From Paracoccaceae bacterium (GTDB taxonomy: Bacteria; Pseudomonadota; Alphaproteobacteria; Rhodobacterales; Rhodobacteraceae), in NCBI GenBank assembly GCA_007134405.1, contig SLKW01000005.1, positions 1-6,074 on the forward strand: 6,074 bases of DNA, given 5' to 3'. The notes beneath the pieces are model-generated. The model was not told where the DNA came from and searched no databases. It worked only from the letters and a program-made list of their open reading frames with translations. This document shows positions 6,053 through 6,074 of this stretch, one piece after another; position 1 is the stretch's first letter; every line of letters begins with the position of its first letter. A program made the position numbers and the translations under genes.

Positions 6053-6074
6053 ATGACAGTTAAAACAATCGGCC
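6053..6074 (+). CDS. Start of an unidentified gene (cut by right edge)
   Basis: Only seven codons are visible, MTVKTIG, followed by an incomplete codon. The start is supported by the strong AGGAG 7 bases upstream and by the promoter-like elements before it. Codons such as AAA and ACA are less GC-biased than in the other genes here, as is common at the start of well-translated genes. A short basic-hydrophobic start of this sort is typical of many cytoplasmic enzymes with a Rossmann or similar first strand, but seven residues do not allow a family call. Confidence 0.6.

Noticed and set aside
5785..6056. Short open frames on both strands in the gap right of Tex
   Set aside because: They overlap one another, have poor start sites and no familiar sequence, and one covers the palindrome and ribosome binding site of the gene at 6053.

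Overview
The window looks like chromosomal DNA from a high-GC alphaproteobacterium, most likely of the Rhodobacterales (Rhodobacter/Paracoccus-like). The reasons are the very high GC with long spurious antisense ORFs, the Tex protein with an alphaproteobacterial-style basic tail, and the small I78 lipoprotein and RHE_PE00001/DUF1612-type protein, both common in this class. I cannot name a genus from the sequence alone.

Layout, left to right. Positions 1-99 (minus) hold the first 33 codons of an AbrB/MazE-fold antitoxin, with its ribosome binding site, a good promoter and a small AT-rich inverted repeat at 107-153. The toxin partner would lie beyond the left edge. Positions 344-619 (plus) encode a small lipoprotein of the I78 peptidase-inhibitor family. 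Positions 676-2112 (minus) encode a complete polyprenyl glycosylphosphotransferase (WcaJ/ExoY type), the membrane enzyme that starts a repeat unit of an exopolysaccharide or capsule. Positions 2252-3289 (plus, divergent from it) encode a 345-residue RHE_PE00001/DUF1612-like protein with a C-terminal winged helix. Positions 3382-5688 (minus) encode a full-length Tex transcription accessory protein. Positions 5689-6052 contain no recognisable gene, but the right end carries a -10-like box, an 18-bp perfect palindrome and a strong ribosome binding site for a gene that starts at 6053 (plus) and runs off the window.

The genes do not form an operon: nearly every neighbour is convergent or divergent, and the two convergent gaps (620-675 and 3290-3381) contain GC-rich hairpins. 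No CRISPR array, transposase, integrase, tRNA or rRNA was seen. Most of the window is ordinary housekeeping or accessory chromosome. The points most worth a second look are the DUF1612-like protein, which reads as a Fic-fold scaffold that has lost both its catalytic and inhibitory motifs; the palindrome controlling the gene at 6053; the antitoxin promoter/operator; and the perfect inverted repeat around the sugar-transferase stop codon.
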